Below, in pieces: positions 1 through 9,374 of a stretch of 64,000 bases of DNA. Source of the DNA: Blastomussa wellsi (taxonomy: Eukaryota; Cnidaria; Anthozoa; Scleractinia; Plerogyridae); NCBI GenBank assembly GCA_947652115.1, contig OX393570.1:17712624-17776623 (forward strand), in the 5' to 3' direction. The position numbers and the translations under genes are program-made. The notes below the pieces were generated by a model. It saw only the letters and a list, made by a program, of their open reading frames with translations, was not told the origin of the DNA and did not search any database. How positions within the stretch are numbered: the first letter of the stretch is position 1; every line of letters starts with the position of its first letter.

Positions 1-593
1 AATGACAATGTCAAAAGTATTGCATTCATCCGATATTCGACATTCAATACAGGAAATATTATAATTATGTATTAAGTGTTATCGATATATAGCCATAACC
101 ACGCGAATGTTATCGATTTTCAGCCGGCTACTTTGGTCCCATTCTTCCATTGGCGCTTACGATAAAAGTCACACTCATTTAAATATCATGGACAAAACTT
201 ATTTCCGCTTCCCAGTTTTGAATCGAGAACGAGAAATCAAGGCATGTTTTCACGGATCCATACCAAACGTTGAGGGAACGAAGGTTTACGGCGGATGTCG
301 AGGAATTCTGGAGTCTTTTACTGAATAGTTTTCAGTCCTGCGCGTAATCTGACGGCCGTTCGCAGAGAAACACGATCAAAATGTCTTTAAGACTTCTCAG
401 ATGAAAAATATGTCCTAAGGAGGCTGAAAGCGGTTTCCTTATATTTTTTGGCACTAATTGTTTCTTGGATCAATACAACCATAATTTTCATTTGTTGCTT
501 TGTTAATGGTGTAATACAAGTTCCCAATAATATTTGAACAATGTAAAGTATTTTACCCGACAATAATGTACCACAGGAACACTACAGCCGCTT

Positions 594-945
594 TAGAAAC
601 ACCCTTAATTTTAGCTTTATATATATGCCTGCAACTCTAAAATGAGTTCGGTAAACGCCACCCCCCCCCCCCATTTTTTATTATCGAATTGCAAACACCA
701 TATCAAGATTGATTTTTTGCAACATTTTTAAAAAATCTGTATTGTGGGTTCAGAGCTTCCTTAATTTTCCGATAATTTAAGATAGCCCTCAACCTACAAT
801 ACTGATTTTTTTTTAAAAAAACCTTTGCAAAAAGATGAACCTTGATATGCTGATTGCAATTTGATAATAAAAAATCGGGGGTCACTGAACTCACTTTAGA
901 GTTATAGGCACATAAAGATAAAATTAAGGGTGGTTTTAAGAGCTT
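594..945. repeat. Fold-back (MITE-like) element
   Basis: The two halves are imperfect inverted copies of each other. The left arm begins near 596 with a stretch containing CACCCTTAATTTTA, and the right arm ends near 938 with its reverse complement TAAAATTAAGGGTG. Similarity continues inward for about 150 bases per arm, through a poly-C tract on one side and its degenerate partner on the other. There is no coding potential. It is most simply a non-autonomous DNA transposon. No target-site duplication was resolved. Confidence 0.7.
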
Positions 946-1187
946 ATAATGTTGCTATGATAACCGTTCTGACCACAACTTGTTGAGCAGTAATTGGGCA
1001 TTTATTCAATACCATTTTCAAGGAAACAAATGAAAAAAGGTGGTAATATCGATCCATCGCAGTATTAGTGTTAGTGAAAAGAGGATACCATTTCTTTCTT
1101 AATTTAAGATAAGAGTCTTAGATAAGTAGAAACTGAGAAAGCCAATCGTAGTGCTGTTTGAATGAACTCTCTTGCTTTCTATTCCAG

Positions 1188-1239
1188 CACATCGCCAAGC
1201 TCTACAATACATGCTGAAACTTCACCATTCGAAGAAGAG
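1188..1239 (+). CDS. Candidate upstream exon of the HECT gene
   Basis: A 52-base segment is bounded by a good acceptor (tctattccag) and a GT donor (GAG|gtgatt). One frame is phase-compatible with the HECT exon starting at 1787: it ends AG| and joins G|GAT to give Arg-Asp-Glu-Leu. The peptide has no recognisable domain, so the call rests on splice signals and phase only. It could be chance. Confidence 0.3.
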
Positions 1240-1786
1240 GTGATTATTTTCTAGTTTTTTATTTTCATTCGGCTGGTACTCAATCGTGAATTTTGGGTAG
1301 GGGAGCGGTCGCCTAGGCCCCTTCCTTGTGGGCAAAAATTCAAATGGGCCGAAAACATGCAGTGGTCATGTCAAGTCCAGAATACTGTAGTTTCAATGCA
1401 GGGGGACAACGATCCAATTTTGGTGGGTCGTGCTTGAAAAGCACTCGTTGACGAAAAATTTACACGTTGGGCTAAAGTAATCTTCAGTGTCACGTGAGTA
1501 GTCGGTGGTGATAATTTTACATTAATGACTTAATTTATAAGGGAAGTCATCATGTCAATTGCTGTTAAGGTTCAAAAGAGTAAATGAAAGCCCAGCGACT
1601 GATGATGCACTTTTCACATGACTCTTTTTGAAACATCAGCGACCAACAGCTGTTGCGCACACTCATTTAAACAAAACCTTCACAGTTCATATGAAAATTT
1701 CATTGATTTAATTATTTAATTACAGTATCTTTTCATTCTTGATCTGATTATTTTATCTAACCCATTTTATCTAACCCAAAAATCAG

Positions 1787-2840
1787 GGATGAATTGTATG
1801 ATGCATGTGAGGTTAGACAAGTCCGTGTTTCAAGAGAAAAGATACTGGATCGCGTTCTTCAAATGTACAAGACAACCCCAGATATTGGTTCTTCTATGCT
1901 ATCGTTTATCCTGGAAGGCGAGCAAGGCCTTGACATGGATGGTGTTAAGCGCGAGGTGTTCACACTGTTCTGGGAAAGAGCCGTTGAGAAGTTTTTTGAG
2001 GGGCACAGCACTTTTGTCCCAAGAGTTGGTCCCGATGTCCCAGATAGCCACTACCAAGCCATCGGTAGGGTCATCAGTCACTGCTACCTATTAATAGGTA
2101 TGTTCCCAAGTGCCATCAGTAAAGTGTTTATAACTGCCTTGCTTGCTGGCAAAGATGCCCTGTCTGCTGACGACTACATTTCTGGTTTTTTGGAGCATGT
2201 GTCAGAGTACGATTCCTTACGATTGAAGAGTGCGATTAAAATCTCAAGATCACTTGGTGTTTTTCCAGACGAGATGATCCAGTTCCTGTTCGAGTTCTTC
2301 TCTGAATATGGAGTGGCTCAAACTCCAACACCCTCCTCGCTGGAAGACATCTTGTTAAGCGTCGCTAAAACGGAACTGATTGCAAGGCCTTCCGTCGCTC
2401 TAAACGAGATTAAGGCTGGAATGTTTGAGGGAAAGTACAAGGAGTTGTGGGGGGATTGCCGCAAAGAAGACGTAGATCATCTGTACGAGAAAATGAAGCT
2501 CACTACTTCAAAGGTTCTTCAGATGATTAGCGTGGATGAGATGTCGCTGGGTAAGTCGCAGTCGCAGGTACTCAAATTCCTAAAGCAGTACATCAGAGGT
2601 CTATCCCCCAATGAGTTGCAGTCGTTCTTCCGGTATGTTACAGGAAGTTCTTTGCCATTAGTGAAGAGCGTCAAAGTTATGTTTCACCCACAGGTTGGAG
2701 CCTTTCCCATGGTGTACATTCACACTTGCTCAGCAATAATTGATCTTCCTTCTGGTGGTTACACTGGGTTTCAAGACTTCAGAGTCCAGATGGATAACAC
2801 ACTGAAATCTCCAGAAGCATGGCTGTTCACATCAACCTAA
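1787..2840 (+). CDS. HECT-type E3 ubiquitin ligase, last exon
   Basis: This open exon of about 350 codons follows an acceptor (aaaaatcag) at 1786 and runs to a stop. The C-terminal 70 residues have the HECT C-lobe pattern: a conserved FFRYVTGSS-type segment, then HTCSAIIDLP, then a short aromatic and acidic tail ending Trp-Leu-Phe. The Cys at bases 2727-2729 is in the position of the ubiquitin-accepting catalytic cysteine. The N-terminal part (REKILDRVLQMY, a segment rich in FEG and ISHCYLL) resembles the degenerate N-lobe of the HECT-like proteins common in cnidarians and fish, some annotated as G2E3-like. The expected role is transfer of ubiquitin from an E2 to a substrate in the cytosol or nucleus. 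No substrate-binding domain is visible, so upstream exons must lie at the left edge or outside the window. The true N-terminus is unknown; there is no ATG start at the beginning of this exon. Confidence 0.8.
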
Positions 2841-3200
2841 GACTCTGACAATTCTCCTTTCAAGCAGTCGGTTTATTGGCATTCGTTTCGCCAGCCAATC
2901 AACGTCGGCTGAGTACTGTCTTAATACGCGGACGTTGCTGTTACAATGTTGAGTTACTCTCCTCAGTGTCGCGTTCTTAAGACGTCCATTGTGCAGGAAC
3001 TTCACATTTCTGTTATTGTATACCAAACCAGTCAAAAGCCGTGAAGTGTCGTTGATAATTGTCTTCAGCAAATAGTTTGTGGAAAAATCTAACTATTTTC
3101 AAATTAATCAGAGCTAGGACAGAGGACTTTTTACTTGTTTGGTATACAGTTATAAATTGTTCAGTTGGCGTTATCAAATGTTCTATTCAGTAATATTAAG

Positions 3201-3340
3201 CAATTATTGGATGATTGAGTTTGAGCATGATATCGTGAATTATTAAAACCTCGTGTCTGTGTTCGAAGGCTTCGGCAGATAACACAGACACGAGGTTTTG
3301 ATAATTCACTATATCATGCGAAAACCGAATTCAATAATTG
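3201..3340. repeat. Hairpin MITE
   Basis: A nearly complete palindrome of about 140 bases runs from CAATTATTGG on the left to TCAATAATTG on the right. The inner arms, AAAACCTCGTGTCTGTGTT and its inverse, are close to perfect around a loop of about 16 bases (cgaaggcttcggcaga). It is non-coding. The rest of 2841-3929 holds only AT-rich sequence and short ORFs without family features. Confidence 0.8.
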
Positions 3341-4055
3341 TTTCATTATACATTTTTCAAACAATTTGCAAACGAAGACTATATCTGATGCAAACAGACT
3401 AGCACTACACGAACGAGAGGCTTGGAAACTAGCGGACTTTGAACCCGGCAGGAGATATTGGGTTATCATGTTAAGTTAACATGCTACTGTATATTGGCTG
3501 AATGCTCTCGACCAATCAGTTGTTTAAAAGTAATTCATCTTTATATGATAATAAACGTTTCCGTTCTCTTGCTCTTACATAAACAAGTTTGATAATTGTG
3601 AAGTTACGTGTCAACAAGTACAGTCTGCTGTCACATTTTAGCTTGTTTTGCTTTTAAACTGGTATGAACAGTGAACATTTGTCAAAGAAACATGAGAAAA
3701 ACCTACTGTTAGTGTTCCGGAACCGCAGTATTCTTTTGGCCCAAAGAATTCTTCTTAATATAGAACGTTGGAGTGTTTTGGTCGTAAAGAAATATCCAAT
3801 AAATGTTGTGTTGAGCTTAACATTGCCATATTGGGTTTTATGGGTAAGAGAAGGAAGAAACAACGATGAAGCGTTCGAACACTGTACAACTTGAAAGGCC
3901 TTTACTGTCCGTGTAAGGGCTTATCATGATATATATATATATGCGCATGCTCACTAGTTTTTCTAGTTTGAGCACTCTGGCATGGCTTAGATGATCCCAC
4001 ATGTGTGAGATCATTTGGGGTGGCTATAGGGCCTTACCTCCATCCTAGCATCAGC

Positions 4056-4101
4056 ACTGCACTGATGAGGCCCAGAAGGCCGAAACAGTACTGTCTGCAG
4101 T
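4056..4101 (+). ncRNA. Type I hammerhead self-cleaving ribozyme
   Basis: All parts of a hammerhead are present in order. Stem I 5' strand is ACTGCA (4056-4061). Core CTGATGA is at 4062-4068. Stem II GGCC/GGCC (4069-4072 with 4078-4081) closes a 5-base loop. Core GAAA is at 4082-4085. A very short stem III (CA/TG around GTAC) follows. The GTC cleavage site is at 4093-4095, and stem I 3' strand TGCAGT (4096-4101) is the exact complement of the 5' strand. Cleavage is predicted after C4095. The tiny stem III is typical of ribozymes in Penelope-like elements and retrozymes, which often act as dimers. The motif is flanked by TA microsatellites (about 3930-3942 and 4105-4128), so the host element probably spans about 3930-4130. 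Stem I loop contacts could not be judged. Confidence 0.85.
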
Positions 4102-4546
4102 TAGTTATATATTTATATATATATATAGCAATCACGAAACAGGCTTGTTGGGATAAACTGAAGTTTGTTTGTTTTCAAATTTCGCTTAACCCAGGGATAA
4201 AGGTAACTATCTTTAGAGCATCTCGGGCACAAACAATAACAATGTAACAGAGACACAACCACCTCGATTTTCCCAGCACAATAGCTTTTGGCTCACAAAT
4301 TCTACAAGGAGCAAACAAACATTATTTAGCAATATTCCAAGAGAATGAATTCCGATTTCGACAGCTAGGCAGAGCCCTTAAAGGAAAACAAGGCTCTAGA
4401 AAAAGTTGAGAATATGCAACTTTTTAGTGTCTCTTTGTTGGCAAGAATATTTTACTACCAGAGAGTAATTAACATTTTTTTTGATAAGCTACTGGTACGT
4501 GTAACCTTTCATTTTGACCTAATTCTGTGTAAATCCTTGTTTCCCT

Positions 4547-5811
4547 TTAAATATCTTCAATGGAAGAAAGCAGTTCTAAATAAAGGTTAAGTGCGCTTTG
4601 AGGACTGCTTGGCATTTCTAACCCTTTCTCATCCATAATTATATGTGCCAGCTCTGCAAAGGTATCGGCGACATCCGTGTCTGGAGATTCACAACATACA
4701 TCCTCCGCTACATCTATGTCAATTGCTGTGATATTGTTGAGATAAGAGCTTGTACCGGTGAGCTCAGGCAAAAAGTACAATGTTTCTGGTCGACCCGGAG
4801 GAGAGGATTCGTTAGAGGAGGGTCTTATCTTATGAAGGTTCCACTCTTGCACAACACGTCTTAATTCATCTTGAAGTACAGGCATAAAACAAAACAACAG
4901 GCACTCTACTTGGACTAAATCGGTTTCGTTATATAACCCTTGATCCTTCAAGTCTTTAAAAGAGTTCATCCACCATTCTGTGTCGGATTTCCTCAAAAAT
5001 CCCCACCACGCTTCAATCCTTTGGTTAGACACAGATCGTCCGTAAAGGAAACTTTTCTCGCCAGCAAAATCGTCTTGATCATCGTGGCGAAAAAAGCGCT
5101 GTATAGCTGCCACATTCACATTTTCAGTTCCTTGATCACCACGAATTATACGAGGAACACCTCCCAGTTCCTTAACACAATCTAGAAAATATGATGCTAT
5201 AAGCCTTGGGTTGTTATTGCTTCTACCGACCTCAAGCCACATGATGCGACGACTGTATCCGTCAATAGCGCCATGAACACAAAATCCGTAAGGCTTAAGT
5301 TTATCATATCCATCGATATGCCAGATGTAATTTGGGCCTTTAGAACGGTATTGCCTTCTCCGTAGCCTACGCCGTGAACGCTGTTCCACTCCATCAGGAT
5401 CAAGGGACTGCAATATGAGACGAACAGACTCGCGATCAACAGTAAAACCATACTGGCATCGTAATCTTTGGTGCATTTGTCGATATCCCAAGAGACTCCC
5501 ACTCCCCCGAAGCTCTCTTTCAACTGCAGTTATAACTTGAAGAGGGCTGCTGTAGGCTCGCCTCCTAAATAAGCCATTAGAACTAAGAATTCGCTTAAGC
5601 TGGCGAAGACTGATTCGAATTCCATGGCAAAGTAGGAGAAACCCTAGAATCTCGCTATAGTCAAAGCCGAGATGAAAATAATGTGCAATCAATGAGTTCC
5701 TATCCACACGCGTTAGAGTATCAACACCTGGTGGAAGTACTGCGTGTACATTGTGCATTGCGGCCAGGACGACGAAGAAATAAAGAAGGCAGCCAGACAG
5801 CATAATTACTC
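4547..5811 (-). CDS. IS3-like (IS3EU-type) DDE transposase/integrase
   Basis: An uninterrupted ORF reads leftward for up to 426 codons. An N-terminal helix-turn-helix-like region (about residues 40-90, numbered from the ATG at 5827) is followed by an arginine-rich linker and a retroviral-integrase-type core. Catalytic residues are Asp172 (WHIDGYD), Asp231 (RGDQGTEN) and Glu272 (QRIEAWW). The sequence matches the integrase-core proteins widespread in fish and cnidarians that belong to the eukaryotic IS3EU DNA transposons. The leftward reading passes an excellent acceptor (gttttgtcttccag) ending at 5812. The coding exon therefore probably begins at 5811, with start codon at 5803-5801. That start leaves a hydrophobic segment of about 20 residues at the N-terminus, unusual for a nuclear protein. 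No terminal repeats were found, so it may be an active copy, a fossil with an intact ORF, or a domesticated gene. Confidence 0.85.
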
Positions 5812-6352
5812 CTGGAAGACAAAACATAGTTATCCACCGTGAAAACGTAAAACTTGACCACTTTACAAAACCGACCTTTTATAAATATCATGTATAACTA
5901 GTTCTCAAAATGTATCCATGTGGGGAGATGGGATAAAGAGCGTGACTGAGTTCGAGCATAAGCAGGAACACCGGTTTAAACATGCTGTTACATCACAGTC
6001 AACTCTCTAGCTACGTTGCGAAAGATAAAAGCGAACGTCTGATGGTAGGTTAGAGAGCTACCACTTTTTCGTGTACCACGGGTGGTACCTTACTCACGGG
6101 AGAAATGACTGTACATGAAATCGCAGCCTTAATAAGGAATACAATAAGCAATAACCTCATGTACACATTCATATTTAAGTTAGATTCCGAACACATAGAA
6201 CAACCGCTGAGTTTCCATGGGCTTGCCTACTTTAAAACTACAGACTTATAAGGAGACTTAATAAAGGTTCAAATGCTAGACAAGATCTAAGTTATGAGTA
6301 CAATAATAACACTTATCGGCAACAATCTTGAGAAAGTAGTGGAGGAACTTAC

Positions 6353-6385
6353 CGACTTAACACATCCACGTACGTTCTCCGCCAT
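6353..6385 (-). other. Candidate 5' exon of the integrase-like gene
   Basis: Reading leftward, an ATG at 6385 in the context caatATGGCGG is followed by 33 open bases and a consensus donor (TCG|gtaagt) at 6352. Spliced to the acceptor at 5812 this frame meets a stop at once (GAG TAA), so it cannot supply the N-terminus of the transposase. It may be an untranslated leader exon, with translation starting at the ATG at 5803. Confidence 0.3.
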
Positions 6386-6447
6386 ATTGGATCAATGTCG
6401 CGTGTTTAAAAGCATGTAAAAAACATTATGTAAAAAGATGTAAAAAA

Positions 6448-7262
6448 CACAACAACTTTGGATCCGAAGTTATAACTTTGGATCCGTAGTTACAACTTTG
6501 GATCCGTAGTTACAACGTTGGATCCGTAGTTACAACGTTGGATCCGTAGTTACAACGTTGGATCCGTAGTTACAACTTTGGATCCGTAGTTATAACGTTG
6601 GATCCGTAGTTATAACGTTGGATCCGTAGTTATAACTTTAGATCCGTAGTTATAACTTTGGATCCGTAGATAAAACGTTGGATCCGTAGTTATAACTTTG
6701 GATCAGTAGTTACAACGTTGGATCCGTAGTTATAACGTTGGATCCGTAGTTACAACTTTGGATCCGTAGTTATAACTTTGGATCCGTAGTTATAACTTTG
6801 GATCCGTAGATAAAACGTTGGATCCGTAGTAATAACTTTGGATCCGTAGTTACAACGTTGGATCCGTAGTTATAACGTTGGATCCGTAGTTATAACGTTG
6901 GATCCGTAGTTACAACGTTGGATCCGTAGTTACAACGTTGGATCCGTAGTTATAACGTTGGATCCGTAGATAAAACGTTGGATCCGTAGTTATAACTTTG
7001 GATCCGTAGTTACAACGTTGGATCCGTAGTTATAACTTTGGATCCGTAGTTACAACTTTGGATCCGTAGTTATAACGTTGGATCCGTAGTTACAACGTTG
7101 GATCCGTAGTTATAACTTTGGATCGGTAGATGAAACGTTGGATCCGTAGTTATAACGTTGGATCCGTAGTTATAACGTTGGATCCGTAGTTATAACGTTG
7201 GATCCGTAGTGATAACTTTGGATCCGGAGTTACAAGTCTGGATCCGAAATAAAAACGTCGGA
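6448..7262. repeat. 20-bp GGATCC minisatellite, about 41 copies
   Basis: The unit is 20 bases, consensus GGATCCGTAGTTAYAACKTT, repeated head to tail for about 815 bases. Nearly every unit keeps the BamHI-type palindrome GGATCC. Variation is concentrated at two positions (TATAAC or TACAAC, and CGTTG or CTTTG). A few units carry GATAAAAC. The copies decay at the right edge (to about 7310). There are no spacers. Immediately to the right, near 7389, the segmental duplication begins. Confidence 0.95.
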
Positions 7263-8049
7263 TCCACATTTAAAATGACATTTTTTGATCGGGGTAAAAT
7301 CTGTGGATCCAGAACAAAAATACTTTTTCTCTTAAGCCAGTATGCACTTTTCTCTTTCATTTAGAATGGCACTTACGGGCCACCGTAATTTACAGCGGTG
7401 AATTTGCGTGTACAGGCTATGGAATGATGTGGCGTTTGTTGTTGAACGTTCTTTTATTCTTTTGAGATAACGAGAAATCGATCGCGTAGCAGCATATTTT
7501 GCTTTGCGTCGCGTGATTATTCACAGAAAGAACAAATTCCTTCACACATCAGTTACCTTCAGCGGGCCTTCAGCCATGCAGAGCACATGACTGTCAAGAT
7601 ATGTGCATAATTAAGTGTGATTTATGGAAAGGTCCTCTCGATTAAAAATCATATTTTCATTTAACTTGCTTGTAATACGTACTGGGAACCAATTAGTGTA
7701 TGTTTGAGATGCGTTGCTCGAAAAAGGCAGCCGTTATTTTTATGTAATAATATACATGAAAAAATTTCTCCATTCTGATTGGTTAAAGTGCCTATGAAAT
7801 GGAAAAATGAGCTATTGAAAACTAAGCTTATTTGAAAGGCCTTAAAAAATGGAGAAAAATGGCATTTTCCTTTTTGTGATATCTCCTCTCCTTCCAGAGT
7901 TATTCAAGATTTTTGTGTTATGCAAATTAGGTACGGTGATGTCATAAGGTGTGATAGTATGGGTGTAAAAACACAAAATATGGCATCTCTCTGCAAATAA
8001 TGATGCAATGCAATTGGAACTTTGCAAGCACATTGCACTCTAAGAAATA

Positions 8050-9374
8050 CACCTCTTGATACATATTTTAATGTTGCTATGGCTACAGTCTTGGTTCCTG
8101 CCCACAGGGCTCATGCAATTTAAGCTTTTTGAAAAACTTACTTCCAAATTGAAATCGAAACCGTATGATTACCTATACAAAATGTATGTATGGCGCACTA
8201 GACATGTCACCCATGACTACTTATGCGTGATTCAATTCTACCTGTAACAACCCCCCCCCCCCACCCAATCCCCAGGGCAAGTCCAGCCCTTTCCGCCCGG
8301 GGTAGGGCAAATCTAAAGTGCTACGATACGAGATCTGTAAAGTCAGCTGTTATTTTTATGAAAATGCATGTATTGCGCACTAGACATGTCACACCTGACT
8401 ACTTATGCGTGGTTCAATTCTACCTGTAACCATCCCCCCCTCCCCCCCCCCCCCACGCAATCCCAGGGCAAGTCAAGCCCTTTTGGCCCGGGGGTTTGGG
8501 AAATTCCAAAGGACACGATTGTGTTATACCGCACTAGGAGACTACCTATTTCCAGGGAACCAGGGAAAATCTGTAAAAATTTTTAGCCGACTTGTTAGAG
8601 AAGAATAACCTTATAAAATTTAAATATGTTTTTGAAGGTTTTTTGCTTTCCCTTTATTGTTCTGTTCGCTGGTTTCAAGCTCCTTTCTTTCCCATTCTTA
8701 TGAGCAACTGGCGAGAAGAACGGATCAGATAATTGTTATAAATAAATTATGGTTATAAAATGTAGTCTAAATGATTTCTTATACTATAAATTTAGTCTCT
8801 GTTTTCATGATATATATAGTCTAGAAAAGTGAGTAGACGTGTAACAGTATGTGATAAATACCGGGGGGGGGGGTGGTAACAAGTAGAATTGACCCACGCA
8901 TTACTTGAAATTTTGGGCACCAATTAGTACAATATTTCGCATGTGTAACTCTTCAAAGGCTGCTGTTTTTATAGGAAAGTATTGCACACTAGAATGTTAC
9001 ACCGTACTACGTTTTTGAAGAATTTTGATTATGAAAGTTTCATATAGGGAAGATGTTTGTTTGAAAACATTGCTAAGCCAAAACAAACTTCCTAACTTGG
9101 TCTGCCATGTTTGTTTTCTAAATTCGTCTTCAGGCTCTTGTCCGCATCAAAAATGGCGGCGAAACATTTTGTTGACCCCCTCTATGGGGAATTATATCAA
9201 ACATATCTTTTTATCTCAATGCAATAATAATTTTAACACTAAAATGTCACTATCGCAATAGTATTACTGCGCAATACTATTACAATAGTGTTGCAACTAT
9301 TGCAACACTATTGCAATAGTCACCCCTATATGTTTGCATGTCTAACTCATAGTTTTGTTATTTCCAGATGCTTC
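8050..9374. repeat. Repeat-rich 5' flank of gene A
   Basis: There is no gene here. Two degenerate direct repeats of about 65 bases (around 8184-8250 and 8363-8430) share GCGCACTAGACATGTCAC and TTCAATTCTACCTGTAAC, each followed by a poly-C tract. A weaker third relative is at about 8880-9010. At 9250-9325 a dyad-symmetric cluster repeats TTGCAATAGT in both orientations. All of this recurs at 52.9-54.2 kb. The short ORFs here are not conserved beyond what a recent duplication gives. Confidence 0.7.

Noticed and set aside
6448..7262. CRISPR array
   Set aside because: The 20-base units are directly adjacent with no spacers, and the genome is clearly animal with introns.
9288..9374. N-terminal extension of 29 residues before the four-pass domain
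   Set aside because: It begins at GTG and crosses an acceptor-like ttatttccag at 9358-9367. The first ATG in frame after it, at 9375, is the more likely start.
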